Made by a program: the position numbers and the translations under genes. From Atriophallophorus winterbourni (taxonomy: Eukaryota > Platyhelminthes > Trematoda > Plagiorchiida > Microphallidae), in contig JACCGJ010001805.1 in NCBI GenBank assembly GCA_013407085.1, positions 1-64,000 on the forward strand: a DNA stretch of 64,000 nucleotides. Direction: 5' to 3'. How positions within the stretch are numbered: the first letter of the stretch is position 1; the number at the start of each line of letters is the position of its first letter. The notes under the pieces are model-generated. The model was given only the letters and a program-made list of their open reading frames with translations. It searched no databases and had not been told where the DNA came from. Of this stretch, positions 1 to 12,739 are shown piece by piece.

Positions 1-459
1 ATGCCACGCTATGTTCACAGAAGTTAAAAAAACAATCAAATCACCAGTCAATGACTAGACGCACTGGATGGAAGAAGCAACTTGGTGCATCCTCAAGATA
101 TTACAAAATGACAGCTTCAGGAACGGACGCGGTGCTACAAAATACTGCCTCAGTTATGACTTTTCCATTTTATCAATACACAAACAGAACATCGGAATAT
201 TATGAACAAAAAACTAGTCGTCATTTACAGACCACAAACTGTTGCGACTAGTTAATCGCGGTGTTATCATCACACAACCGCGATTGCGCGTACAATACAT
301 TAACAGGAGCAAGTAAAGCTTGGGATTAGGAGAAGAACAGCAACTCAGCGGAACAGCAACGATCACCCAAAAACATGTATTCAAAGAAAAAACAAATCAA
401 AGTAGAAAACACATTAGATAGTAGGAATTTTTTATAATACATATTCGGACACTGGAAAA
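1..459. other. sequence beyond the RAD17 stop codon, no gene seen
   Basis: This lies downstream of the RAD17 stop codon on the minus strand and should hold its 3' UTR. I see no canonical AATAAA close to the stop; the nearest A-rich stretch on the minus strand is around 430-440. The short open frames here show no recognisable motif. Confidence 0.4.
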
Positions 460-653
460 TTATCGCCCTCGATCATCGATTGCGGAATCATCTGATAACT
501 CCTCCTCGATCGAAATTTGTTCCCCCTCAGCCACCGCATCCAAAGGACATATCCAAACGTCCTGTTCGAGATCGGACCCGAGTTTTTGTCGTTTGGATGG
601 CAAGGGATTCACAGTGGCTTGGGTCATGAATCGAAAATTGGACAGAAACGCAG
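460..653 (-). CDS. RAD17: RAD17 exon 9 (C-terminus)
   Basis: Phase 1 in, after a pyrimidine-rich acceptor (cgctccag), ending at TAA (460-462). It encodes FMTQATVNPLPSKR, similar to the LPLKR part of RAD17, and ends in an acidic tail (EQISIEEELSDDSAIDD) as RAD17 proteins do. Confidence 0.7.
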
Positions 654-3600
654 CTGGAGCGAAGAAAAATAGTGGCGTCAAGCGTGAAACAACCTTGGCA
701 TAAACTGTAAGCGCACACGAATTTAATATCAAAGTGTGCTCTCAATTCGATTAATAAGTCACAGTGGTAGGTGGTTATTTCCGGTTTCAGTTGCGCGGAC
801 CACACCTAACTGGAAGTGAATCTGTCACCGATTTTTCCTTACGTCCGACAATACTTCTCCACGAGATATGGTAAAACATCGAGGCCAAGCATTTTCAGTG
901 GTTATGCAGAGCAAGAACATAAATACGTGGATTCACACACGAAAGACGTCAACTTTATTTGCTCGTGAATTTAGTGAATACAACAGCGCAAAAAACGACA
1001 GCGTCCCAACGATTCCCGACAAAATTAACACAACAATCCAAGTACCGCGATAGCGCAGCAACAATGCAGGTCGTTACAGAGCAAGAGGTCGTGATCTCGA
1101 CCATATAAATCACGATGCACATTTGCGAAGCATGCAATCCACCGCACAAATGCGGTGGGAATGATGACACAGTCGCGAAGTTAATGCATTAAAATAACAA
1201 GTCATTCAGCGAGCCCGCACGAACAAATTCCACTGTACCTTCGCTTGAAACAACAGACGGCATCAACGCTACCGAGGGGAGTAGGTCGAGTAAAACGCGA
1301 CGATGCCCAGAAAGCAATTGCGCCGTGGTACCAAACGAACGCCAAGCACGGCGACAGTATTCGTTCGTTTCATCCCACAGCGATTGCGCAACCTTCCATG
1401 CATCATGCTTCGAGGGAGGGTTGAAATGGCGAAATGAGTTTGGCTTGCGAAATGTGGCTGGGGTGGGAGAGGCAGTGGTGGTACCGGGTATTTCATGTGC
1501 CATTAGTACACTGCGTGCCACTGTTTGCACGCCGTAATGCCTGCTTGACGGAGCGTCAACATCTGATGCAGCGCCGAGTCCCAAACGCCAATTCATGCCA
1601 CCGGTGAGGTGAGAATCAGACAGGCTGAAGCGATCACTGCACCATTGGAGAGCTGTCATGTTCGGTGTGAAGTCTAGGTAGTTCTCGTACAGCCAGAGGA
1701 TAAATGTGTCGCCACTCATCCCGCATTGGTCTAGCATATCCTGTGAGATAAAATAGGTATAACACACTGAAAGATGCTTGTGGAGAATGGGAGTAGACGA
1801 AGGTGGGCTTCAAATACATCACCAGTCATGTCAAACAGACAAAGCAGAATTGTATAACAAAGAGAACAGATTGAAGTACTCAAAATAGTTCAAAGCCACG
1901 AAGCTACTCGAGTCATACTTACTGCAAACAAAGTTAGAGTATGCGTTTTCAAAATATTACTCAACTTTTTGCGCATCTTTTTTTAATCGGCCGTGCTCTC
2001 AACTGTAATTTTTCGACACATTTTTCTTTTTCCAGTTAACAATCAACCCTCTATTATTCTTATCAATTGGCAGCATATTTCACGCCCCGCACAATTTATT
2101 TGTTTTATACATTTAATATTTTGGGGTAGACAGAACCAAAGCGAGACAGGCAGCTCGAATAATTCTAAATAGTATTATCCTGCAACATTTTTTACAATAT
2201 ATTTTCCTGAACTTCGTATTTTTTTAATTTTTATAAATGAAATGCATGTAGGAATTCATAGGCTTAGAGTCAGGTTATGTACCGAGAAGTCTGATAGCCC
2301 AAGGATGGGTTAAAATAAGGTCAACCTGCTCAGAGCTAGACAAAAATAGGATAAAGCGAAAACTGCAGTGAGAGTGCAACGAATAACGGGAAGCGCTAAG
2401 GCCAGATCGTTACGCAACAATACATGCATTCAACGAAGTGACCCAGTTTAAAAAGATCCTTGGTTTGCGCCAAGGTAGCACACACACAAACAAACATTAC
2501 GCCAAGGAAAATTTAGTAATATAAGGAAAACTGTAACTAGAGAACTAAATGAACATCACACAGTTGGGAAACGAGGTCGCACTGGGAAAACTCGCGTCAC
2601 ATCGATTATAGTTTGCATCTTCGTCTGTTTTAATTGTGTCAGAATACCGAAGAAAAAGACACAGGCATGTTAATGTATCTGGGATGGGGTTGCTAAAATG
2701 TCTATGGCTATACACGAATTGTTAACAAAACGAGACCAGCATGGACAATGACGATACCACACCAACGGAGAACGTTTGGTCTATCGCTAGCGACAGTCCT
2801 CAAGACGCGACATGAGTTCTTCGTGGTGGATGTGTTAAAACGTGAATAAAGTCTTTCCAATTTGAAGATTAACATACACTTACGTAACCTTACTCATGGA
2901 GAACACAGCGAAATATAGATATACGTACCTTACGATAGGCGGAAGGAAGCAAAGTTAAGGAAAATCAAGCCCCAAGTTGGAATGGCGAAGCGATTATCTG
3001 ATCTCGAGCGAATATCATGACTTACCTCGATATTAAACGCCAAAGGAGCTCTTCGCCATTGGAGTAAATGCGGTGGCAGCGGAATGGGCTGAGATTCAGT
3101 CCCTTGGGGTTTAGAATTATCCGAAGACGGCTCTCCTAATGATCGAATACAAGGGAAACCAAACATTATAGGAAATTGATGCGTTATTATAGTAATTAAG
3201 AGTAGCAAAAACGAAAAGGGCAATGCAAAGAAAAGAAGTGACAGAAAACAAGAGAATTCAATCACATCTTTAAACACTGTCGGCTCTTGATGTTACAAGT
3301 TTCAGGAATCGCGCTAAGAAAATCTTCAATGCATTAACCAATCAAGCCGTAAAATGGGTATCGACACAGGATAGACAACCATGCCCTTCAAGCATAACAC
3401 CCAACTAGCTTTCAGATAACAATGATCTAGCTAGCTACTACGAATGTTGAACATGAACACAGAATGCATGCAACGAATGACGAAAAACTGAACCAAAGCG
3501 CAAAGTGCACGTGTGGAACCATAAAAACTCACACGAGTGAACATGGTCGGGACAGCGTTATCGGGTGCAAATGAAAACACGTTATTCCATCGATAAAGCA

Positions 3601-6600
3601 CCAATGCAGACACATAGAGCAAGTGTTCAAAACCAACGGCAGTACGCCACATTCGAAGTCACCGTAGTCACAGAACAGCAAAAAGCAAATTTAATCAACA
3701 TGACAGAAGAATCAGGGGAAAAATAAACATGTTCAAAAAACCGTAGTAGAAATAGGCATGATTAGAAAACAATGGCGAAAGCCTAGCATTCGGCGCACTT
3801 GTCCTTTGTCCTCCGTTCGTGATAGCAGATGTCCTGACGGCCTTGATAAGAAAAATCTTTGCGACACACACGACATTGATAAAATGTTAAATAGTTATGG
3901 ACGCATTCATTTCACCCGCGTGCTGGTACGGACAGCAATCTCTTGTCCCGGTTACATTGAACACCTCTATCGGACGGGTCAACAATAAGCCAATTTATTG
4001 AAGTCTTGGTTGCTCGGCGAGTGTTTTTCTTACCAAATGTTAAGAGGCTGAGCTTACACGGATTTGTACAGTACTCGATCGGAAAGTAGACTTAAAACGT
4101 GTTGCAACCACCGGAAACAATTCAGTGCGATAACACCAATGTAATTGAAATCCCGAGCGACTTCATACCAGGAGAATATTAATAGTTCTGGTATTTACCG
4201 AGCTTGCCTTTGAAAGAAGTTCAAACGGTGGTGCCAGCTAGCCTAATAACCAAAGGTTCTAAAGCTCGGTAACCATTAGCTGGCCAATAGTTGTATAGCA
4301 TCTTACGGTAAAACCGAAGGCTGTCGTATTCTACTGGCTATTGAGATTTCGATTCACAAATCATTAATTGAATATGTTACATTTAGAATTATGGTTAATT
4401 GAGGCGGTACCTAAACGCCGTTCGGGGCTGAAGGTATGGTGCCATCTGGGAAAAAACTTGCAAAATGGTAAACACAATTGGGTTGATCGTATTAATAGGC
4501 ATAAACTCACGTTTGTTGTAAAATAATTTTCCAAGAGCACGAAAAATGACAATGCCAATATCTCGACCTTTATCAAGGTCAGTTTTCGGATCACCTGAAA
4601 CTCAAACGCACAAAGATTTAGCAATTCATTGAGTGTTTACATTTAGGAACATATGTGCAGTATCAAGTCTGCGTTATTGTTTAATAAAAACAGGTACACA
4701 ATCACGAAACATAACACAAAATATCATGAAGATAAATGTTTCTTCAGTGATAACATCCATTTAACAAAGTTATCCTAGGGCGTATGTGGTGAAGGAACTT
4801 CGACATAGTGACGTTCTAGATGACAAAAATAAAATAGGTTTCAATCGAGCAAAAAGTAAAGGTTGAGATTTGACTAATTCATTGTGGAAGAATCGTGGAG
4901 TATACTACTAATACATCAAACGCACGCACTCCATTGAAAAGGAGTTATTATGCTATCCCGAAGACAGTTAGCACAAGCAGCTAAAACGTGAACAGACAAG
5001 CACATACGACCCATAGCCACACAACAAAAGTTATGGCCCGCTTCGATAGCAATTTACAAATTATACATGGTAAGCAAACGGACAGATGTGATCACAATCA
5101 TTCAGGTTCGGAGGATTATTCAAGGAAACGAATAACATATGAAACCAAAGGGAGAATCAACGAGTAGTGCTGAACAGGAGGGCTCCGTGGCGTTTGACGA
5201 CAGAGCACAAACGTGGACTCTGGTTGTACACGATTCTTGGAGTAAACAGTGAGTTATCAGATTAAACACACCCGTCTATTAACAAGATGAGCCGCCATGA
5301 ATACAAAGACTGGGACTCCAGATGGTATCAAGTGAGTCCATTGCGTTAAACGAGGGTGAAAACAGAAAGCGATATTCAATCAATAGTAGCCCAGCTGAGC
5401 TGCATCGAAATTATAAAACAACACACCTCCAGTGTTGGCCAAGAATTGCAATTGATTTATGGCAGCACGCAGATCACCGCCACAGCTATTCGCTAACTGT
5501 TGAAGCAGATTGCGAGATACAGGACGAATCTTTTTCTGTTTAAACGGCAAGGTCAAGGTTAATACAATAGTCAGCCGGGACAAATCGAGATAAAGGATGA
5601 AGTGATTATCAGGACGAATTAATTTATACAGTAACAAATAACAACCAACGAGAAAATCCCAGGATGTCGGATGACTACTGTTTGACCGAACAAGCACGAT
5701 TCATATTTACTTCATAAACTTCGAACCCACTTATATGAACTAACAAACGAAGAATATCAAGAATAATAGATAACATTTCTGTCGCTGTTGACCAGACGCA
5801 TAAAAAATCCCTCCACCCGGGAACGCAAATGTTTGTTCCAAGGTTCTCGCAGATAGGGGTGGTAATAAGAATGAGCCACTATTGTCGATAACATTCGTCT
5901 CAAACAACCCCAAACAGTCAGATGTAGATCCCAATTTCAAAGAATGGCTTTTAAAAGATTGCCGAGTAACTGGTGCCTCAAAATGAGTTTGCTCTGGATA
6001 GCCAGAGCTCACAGTTACTGATGCTTACCCATCGAATGGAAAGAAAACCCTGATTTCACACACTCGATCCGTACCATAATTGTGGGAAAGATTTTGGGAG
6101 AAAATCATGATGAAATAATTCGGAGCAAAGTTCCGTCGGTAGATAGTTAGTTCTACGTGACCTCTACTCCACGCTGCCTTATAGTTTGCACTTGGGAGTG
6201 CGAAGGCGAGAGAGGAGGACAAGAACGATCACCAAGTTGTGTTTGGGACAGAACTTGTATACTATTCCAAAGAAACTTTTGACTCTCTGCCAAAGCGTTT
6301 CCTCTACTTTCCCAGCGACAGGGATGAAAAGCATGCAAACTGGGTTATAAATGTACTAAAAGAATTTTGTGTAGGAGGATGGACCTGGGAACAATGCTGG
6401 ATGTAGGTAGTCAAGCTATTACTCTGCGCCTTTTACTAAACTACCGGGTAGACGTTGCATGTCTTTCTGAGGTATACCTACCTAGGCATGGATCAAACAG
6501 ACCAACGACCGCTGAGTCAATTCTACATATTGGCTCCTATACAATGGGCATAAAATTGATCTAATCATCATGGAGTAACGGTAGCTTTCACGAATCACGC

Positions 6601-9600
6601 AAAGCAAACAATCATATAATAGACGCCACGGTCCCTAGAATTGCATCGGTCCGCCCAAAGGGGGCACCATTCCAAAAGCACTATTATTTCCGTGTATGTC
6701 CCTGTGCCGTCTGCCAACTAAAACAATTTTTATAACCAACATTTTCCCCTTGTTGATAGAGTTACTGGAAATGACATATTGGATTTAGCCGGCAACTGGA
6801 ATGCACGCACTAAATCAGCAGATGCTGCAAAAACTGAAATTTGAACAGATTTGATTTAGGACAACGCTGCGAGAACGGTGAACGCTTAGTTGAGTTCGCA
6901 GCCTATAACTACCCCATGAAACACGTGGTTAAATAGTACTCAAATAATGAGAGAAAAACGAAACAGATTCTTTACATTCTAATGCGTATCCGATGGATGT
7001 CTTCAGTGCAGTAGTGTAGGCAATAGCGTAGTACACTTATCACACACTTGATTGTGCACAGCGCCGGCTTCGAGTGCTGAACCGGCAAAAAAACCCGGAA
7101 GAGCCTTGTAAATTTGGCAGCCATAGAAAACCAAGAACGAAAGAAGCCTATAGAGGATATTTCCGAGCAGTGGGGTGGGAGTGATGGCCAAATTGAGCGA
7201 CAGTGGTCCAGGGTGAAGATCGCTATCAGACCGCAGCATTAGAAACGGAGGCACCGATTATCTCAACTAGTAAAACTTGATCATCACTCAAGACCATTCA
7301 GCTGTGCGTACAAGCGAGTAATGCGGAACTGAATGCTGCTTAAAATTAACGCCTTCTTAAAAGAACCGCTACATGATCCACTCGTAGGGAGCAACAGAAA
7401 TAATTGACGGAGACGGCATTTGACATGGAAACTGAAGGGAACACAGGAAACTTTGGAAAACTGTGCAGTCTGATTCGTATCACATCTGGAAGCTGCAATT
7501 TTAGCATGAATCTCAAAGATTCGCCGGAGCAGCTAATCGCTTAATTAATGAGCCACCCGTCAGCCAAATACATAGGACCGCAATTACTTAGCTTATTATA
7601 ATTCCCAATCGCAGTATGCAATTTTCAGCGTTTTACAACACATGAAAAAGACTAAACGTCGGTTGTGCTGTTGATAGCGTTCATGATACGTCACGAGGGC
7701 TTATTAAACGTAAAATGGTTGCCAGCTTGAGATCCGACAGTAAAAGTTGGTGGAGTTCTAAGGCTACGGAAATGGGATCTGCGGCAGCTCTAGGCGATTT
7801 CAGAAAATTGTTCCAACTCATCAGAACGAACAAAAGCGGGCGACCAGGCATTAGTGAGCTGATGATTCGCCAGTTTTAACAGACGCATGAAGCGATGGGT
7901 AGAACATTTTGGAGCACAATTTAACTGGCCTTTTGCACCCACTGTACCCCATGGTCGATTTCTCTCGAGGTTTCCACTCAATCAGAGATATACAACGTAT
8001 TCCGGAGCCTTAAGCGCCATTGAGCATCAGGTACTGATGCCTTGGTACCGTCATCGTTCAAGGATGGCGGTTTCGCTCTAGTTTGCGAACTTCAAGCGCT
8101 GTTTTCCAACATATGGTCTGAAGAACGCGTTCCGATCCCTTGGAGAGAATAATTAATTGCTCCAATTTTCAAAAAAAGGGACGGCGCGATTCCTGTGAAA
8201 ATCATCGGGGTATAAGTCTTATTTCAGTAGCTCCTAAAATACTGGCCTCCATCCTGCTTCACCGGTTGAGTACCAAACGGGAAGAGCATATCCGTGAGGA
8301 GCAAATTGGGTTTCGTGTCCGTCGAGGGTGTATAGATCAAATCTTCACACTCCGTCAGTTACTGGAGCAACACCAAGCATTTCGTAAGCAAACTATCGTA
8401 GTGTTCCTTGACATCCGGGCGGCATTAGATTAAATCGATCGCGAAAGTTTTGAAAACTGTCTGCTGAGACATGGAGTGCCAAGGAAGTATTTTTGAATCT
8501 TGAAATAATTATATTGTCAAACCTCGTGCAAGTCTCGAGCGTACAGACAATTGTCGTCCTCTTTCAATATCTCCAGCGGGGTGCGGCCGGGCTGCCCTAT
8601 CTCGCCGTTCCTTTTTAACTTCGCGATCGAATAATGTCCTAAGGAAAGCTTTAGCTGGTCTGGTGGGCGCAGTTGTTGAATTCTGTTGAGTTAGAGCTAC
8701 CGATCTAGAGAGTGCGGATTACACCGCACTTCTGGGAGATAACCCTCATGTAATGCAACAAGCCATGGACCGCCTGGCGCTTGAAGCTTCAAGGTATGGT
8801 ATGGTATGAAAGCACAAGTCTGATCCAGGCAAAGTGCCGCACAGTCAGAGACTGCACGCGGGCTAAGATACTGTCAGGTTGCCCAGGCCTAGACAGATAT
8901 GAAGGGGGGAATAGAAATAGAAATAAAAATGATAGTGAGACTGCAGCGTGTTTCAGCATGCAGCTCACTACCGTTGGCCAATCAATTTGGCACGATGTTA
9001 GCCGTACAGCACAGAAATGCTCCACGATTGCACATCCGTGCACTTTGCGCCAAAAAGTGTAAAACACTTACCCAGGAGTAGAGTGACTCTCTTCCAAATC
9101 TGTGTGATGTCAATCTTAAATTGGTCGATAGTTTTGTTTACCTTGGCAGTTGTATCTCTGCTGGCGGTAGTGTCGAGAACAAGATCTCACGTGTTCGCAA
9201 AACGGGTGTAGCGTTTGCTAACCTTCGCCACCTGTGGCGTCGACGCGATGTTTCACTCCATACTAAAAGCCGGGTGTATAACGCAGTGGTGCGTGTTACA
9301 CTACTTTATGGCTGCGAAACCTGGTCTATCCGTGCGGAAGATGTCCGTCGGCTTTCTGTTTTGGATACCCGTTTCCTGCGTAGGATTGCCCGCACTCGGT
9401 GGCAACATCGCGTTACAAATATAGATATCTGGAAGCGGGTGTTAGGAGCAGGTGGCCACGGACTGAGAGAAATGCTGATGCTTGCGCGATTGTGATGGTT
9501 CGGACATGTTTTAAGAACGCTTTCTCACCATTTACTGCGCCTTATTCGAAGAGCCTGGCAGAAGCTGGGAGAAACGACTGAGTAGTCAATCCACGACGTG

Positions 9601-12215
9601 GCGCGTTGGGATGAAGAAACTCATTGTAGCACTAGACTCAGTGGGGCGTATTCGTTTGCCTGGGTAGGGTCAAAAAGATCCACCTGGAAACCTTACGTGA
9701 TATGGCTGCAAACCGAATACATTGGCGGCAGTGTATTTTATTGTGCCATAATTTTTTAATCCGGTATTATATGATGAAAAATAAAAACAAAACAATCACA
9801 AAACCACATTCAGTGAAACTACAAAAATCAGCTTTTTTCGCATATGCTTATCTGTCTTTCCTGCTCCATATTGCTTGACACTTTGTCTGGCTCTAGACTT
9901 GTGCTTCATGATGATGATTTCTAACGAGAGATTATCTGGAACATTACTACAACCTTGATGGAACATTTGAAGTGACATATGCGAAACAAATGGACTAGTC
10001 GAAGTTAACGGATTTTAAGAGTAATGATGAGAGGTGGTACAGTCCCTTGACTACAAACTTTGGTCTTGTTCATGTTGTTCGTCGGCCCGAAGTCCCTGGT
10101 TTTTTTGAATGCAGTATAAAAAAGAACAGTGTTTGCCGGGTATAGGTTTAAGTCCATTTAAAGGAATCAAGTGTACCTCAGACGAAATGCGAGCGGTGAT
10201 GATACGACCAAGTGCTTTTAACACCATACTAGGGGCGACAGGATTGAATTCGATACGGTTTATATTCAACTCTTTTCTTAACCATGCTGGACACAGGATA
10301 CGTTCAGACAGAGGCCCGTCGTTCGAGGAACTGTTAGTCGTGAACTGGAGAACAAGGAGACACGTCGGTTGAGCGCGTTGGTGATGTAGTCGTAGGAGCT
10401 GGTGAATCCTTGAAGGATTTTCGATGGCGGACGTTGGAAAGTGCTGAAGAGGGGGATACGGAAACGATGCTACATGATGAATGGCGAATGTAATATGTGA
10501 TGAGCATAACACATCGGTAGAGGAGGGAGTTCTAATTAGAAATAAAATGTGGTTGGAAGGTACGAAATCGTTACCCTGTATCAGCTAACGATTTATGGGC
10601 AATCAAGTCTACCACCTCCTAATATGTGCAGTAGATGGCGTAGTGACCACCACTCGTTTATATGTATATGACGGTTTGAGGATCAGTGCCACATAAAATT
10701 TAACACACGTTTGTTGGTTTGAATAAAATAAGAATAATAATAAACTGACCTGGCGAAATACGTCCTTATAGAATCAGCTGAGTGGGTTTGGCTTTCTGGC
10801 TAAAGGAAAGGTTCGGCGGTAGTATTTGATGAGGTGGTTTGCTTTTGCATAAGCTTTCTCTCTATTAAAAGTTACGAAAGTCCAACGATGACCACCGCGG
10901 CGGATGTAATCCACTGAACCAAAGGTCACTGCCCTCTGCTCTACTCAAAAATATTGTACAGTGAAAAAGCGGAACTGCAGCGACCGGTGAAATAACTGGG
11001 TTATAGACCCCAATCCGGACGCTTCCGAAAAAAACATGAGAAAAGATACCACTGCATTCTGGGTAAAGCCGATACGCTCAACTCTCAAGAGACTCCTAAG
11101 TATCTCGGATGGTATCACACTTACGTTCAACCAACATAGCTCTTATCAGTATTGTCATTAATTCCAAGGCTTCTCTATACGCTTTTCACGCACGTAAGCG
11201 TTTCACCCTCTGCCCCATATACACCACTTATCATCTACGTTGGATACATTCCGTGCTCACAGAAAGATGTCGAGTATCAATGCTCTCATCCGACCGCATG
11301 CCCCGATCAAATTTGCTTCGTTCGTTATGAAGCTTTATAAATATTACAGCACGAACAGTATAGAAAGTGATTATTTTTATCATACTTTGAATGGCCAGAA
11401 TAAGCTCAAGTGGAATCTCGAATATGAGTAAGTTTGCGAAAGTAAATGTTTTCGGCTGGACACCGGAAAAATAGTTCTTGAGCTGAATTACAGTAGAAAC
11501 ATGCGAAAAGAACGTGGGGAGAAGATACGAGCAAAGATTATTTGGGAGACAATGTTATTTTACTAATCAACACATTTTTAAACAAATCTGTTTGCTCGAA
11601 CACTGAATACAACTTCGTAACTAACCGCCGAACATGAGATGAATTAAAACATAACCGAGTATCAATAAGAAAGAAAAGACCGGATTTGGAATGGAAACCA
11701 CGAAAGATGACCCACTTTGATCAGAGCGATGGTGTAGCTCTTTTGGGAAGAGAATTCAGAGTCAAATAATTCAAATCCATATCGACCTGTTAATGAGACA
11801 AATTCCTCAAGTTGACAAAGATCATCGCGATCCAACGACACGTCATTAAACTCCGTGAAATTTACGTGAGTTGACAGTTTTTTAGAAAGGCGAAATTGAG
11901 AGAGTATTCGAATTGAAGTGGATTTTCCCGATCCAGATGGACCTGAAAGCACCAGAATCGGTCCAAATTTAGAAGAAGTGTTTGAGAATATAGTTTCTAA
12001 TGCGTTGTCTATCTCACACAGTTTATCACGATGTATCACCAGGTCAGACTTTTGCTAGAGAAAAGCATTAAGCAGTAACATACTTCAGAGTTTGGGGCAT
12101 ATCGTTCAGTCCACGGATCATTTTCCGTAGAATCATTAAAAGAAACAGCTTGTTGGACGCATAGTTGTTCAATGTAATTCGAAGAACGAATTGAGCGTTT
12201 AGTACCAACAGGCAT
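460..12215 (-). CDS. RAD17: RAD17 homologue, checkpoint clamp loader subunit (nine exons)
   Basis: RAD17 replaces RFC1 in a clamp loader with RFC2-5 that places the 9-1-1 clamp (RAD9-HUS1-RAD1) on damaged DNA and supports ATR signalling in the nucleus. Nine exons, read from splice sites and family motifs, join in phase: 12215-12084, 12054-11716, 11482-11386, 10469-10177, 5535-5427, 4594-4511, 3135-3026, 1740-1239, 653-460. The product is about 619 residues, against about 670-680 in vertebrates. Visible landmarks are a Walker A (GPSGSGKST, about residues 82-90), a Walker B-like strand (LLIFEIP), the RIEFNPVAPS block, the GGDLRAAINQLQF block, FRALGKLFY, and an acidic tail. The first intron is 29 nt; the fourth is 4.6 kb and holds a LINE. 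The least certain junctions are exon 3 to 4 and exon 8 to 9. I am confident of the family and less so of every boundary. Confidence 0.88.
1239..1740 (-). CDS. RAD17: RAD17 exon 8
   Basis: 502 nt, phase 0 in and phase 1 out. It opens with GMSGDTFILWLYENYLDF, the RAD17 (M)PGDLFNLYLHQNY-like block, and later has LLPSVALMPSVV. The donor gtacag at 1238 is weak. Without splicing there the frame stays open to a stop at 1189, so a shorter product is possible. Confidence 0.8.
3026..3135 (-). CDS. RAD17: RAD17 exon 7
   Basis: 110 nt, phase 1 in and phase 0 out (donor gtaagt). It encodes LPPHLLQWRRAPLAFNIE, matching the LPxHL...R..L region of RAD17 before the winged part. Confidence 0.8.
4511..4594 (-). 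CDS. RAD17: RAD17 exon 6
   Basis: 84 nt, phase 1 at both ends. It encodes RDIGIVIFRALGKLFYNK, equivalent to the FRALGKILY block of RAD17. Acceptor tttcag, donor gtgagt. The split codon with exon 7 gives Arg, as in the family's KR pair. Confidence 0.85.
5427..5535 (-). CDS. RAD17: RAD17 exon 5 (lid helices)
   Basis: 109 nt, phase 0 in and phase 1 out. It encodes NLLQQLANSCGGDLRAAINQLQF, the GDxRxxxNxLQ signature of clamp-loader AAA+ lid domains. Acceptor aaacag, donor gtgtgt. Confidence 0.85.
6360..9770 (+). mobile_element. RTE-like LINE, decayed, antisense in RAD17 intron 4
   Basis: An endonuclease-like start near 6367 (LDVGSQAITLRLLLNYRVDVACLSEV) is followed by endonuclease remnants to about 6950. 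Reverse transcriptase begins near 7800: KRWVEHFGAQFNWPFAPT, NHRGISLISVAPKILASILLHRL at 8200-8275, then IVVFLDIRAALD. A C-terminal part with VDSFVYLGSCISAGGSVENK and LYGCETW runs from 9121 to about 9500. Many stops and frameshifts show it is dead. A foreign block of about 230 bp splits the frame near 8803-9035. The arrangement fits the RTE clade; the exact ends are uncertain. Confidence 0.8.
8803..9035 (+). mobile_element. SINE-like insertion inside the RTE LINE
   Basis: RT coding breaks off after the SRYGM codons near 8803 and resumes near 9036 with FAPKSVKHL-like codons. The block between is foreign to the LINE frame. Bases 8821-8902 match 17992-18070 over about 75 bp, including an identical run CTGTCAGGTTGCCCAGGCCT, followed by an A-rich tail. 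I saw no clear target duplication. Confidence 0.5.
10177..10469 (-). CDS. RAD17: RAD17 exon 4
   Basis: Encodes IHQLLRLHHQR, then LLVLQF, then NINRIEFNPVAPSMVLKALGRII, matching the RAD17 stretch around its FNPVAP block. The donor is gtacac, phase 0. The start at 10469 (tgtag acceptor) is chosen because its phase fits exon 3. A stronger pyrimidine-rich acceptor lies just inside, giving a start at 10443 in phase 0. The true start is one of these. Confidence 0.7.
11386..11482 (-). CDS. RAD17: RAD17 exon 3 (Walker B-like strand)
   Basis: 97 nt, phase 0 in and phase 1 out (donor gtatga). It encodes LKNYFSG then FANLLIFEIPLE, placed where RAD17 has its Walker B strand. The frame continues the IALIK end of exon 2 well. 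The downstream junction is provisional. Confidence 0.6.
11716..12054 (-). CDS. RAD17: RAD17 exon 2 (Walker A)
   Basis: 113 codons, phase 0 at both ends. It encodes the P-loop GPSGSGKST inside LVLSGPSGSGKSTSIRILS. It starts after a 29-nt intron (12055-12083) ending in tctctag; the donor is gtgggt. Confidence 0.85.
12084..12215 (-). CDS. RAD17: RAD17 exon 1
   Basis: 44 codons from ATG at 12215. It ends with the DPWTERYAP block that RAD17 and RFC-like proteins carry before the AAA+ core. The donor is gtatgt, phase 0. A T-rich stretch ending in AG lies one base before the ATG, so this could be a trans-splice or 5' UTR acceptor. Confidence 0.8.
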
Positions 12216-12690
12216 GCTAAAACGAAAATATACAGATTAATCTCACTAAGAAATAAGATATTTTGCTAACGGAGTCGAGTTTTTATACAACAAAAGGCCG
12301 CTATGACTTAAAGAATCGAATACCTAGAGAACTTGCATTTATTTGAGAGACGACTGGATTGAGGGGTACCTTTTGGAGTTAGCGAGGGTAAACACCAATC
12401 AAGGTAATTCATGATAGCACCGGTTTAAGTTCCGTCAAGAGATAATACATTTGTTTGCCGAAGTTTGTTGAAGACTTAACGCTTGTGTGAGAGAGAATCA
12501 CGAAAGCATCAGAAATTAACACATAAATATAATCAAATAAGAAAAGTATAACATAATTTTAGACAATGCAACCTCAAGTAACACAACTAGCGACGTGAGA
12601 CAAGGCAGTTCGATTTCCCCGTTCCGCTAACGATGAGGCGTTTAAGGGAGTTTACAACCAAGGGATTTTAGCTTCATCTAAGTGGACGTG

Positions 12691-12739
<49 letters not shown>

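Noticed and set aside
1325..1537. 70-codon plus-strand frame
   Set aside because: Antisense shadow of RAD17 exon 8.
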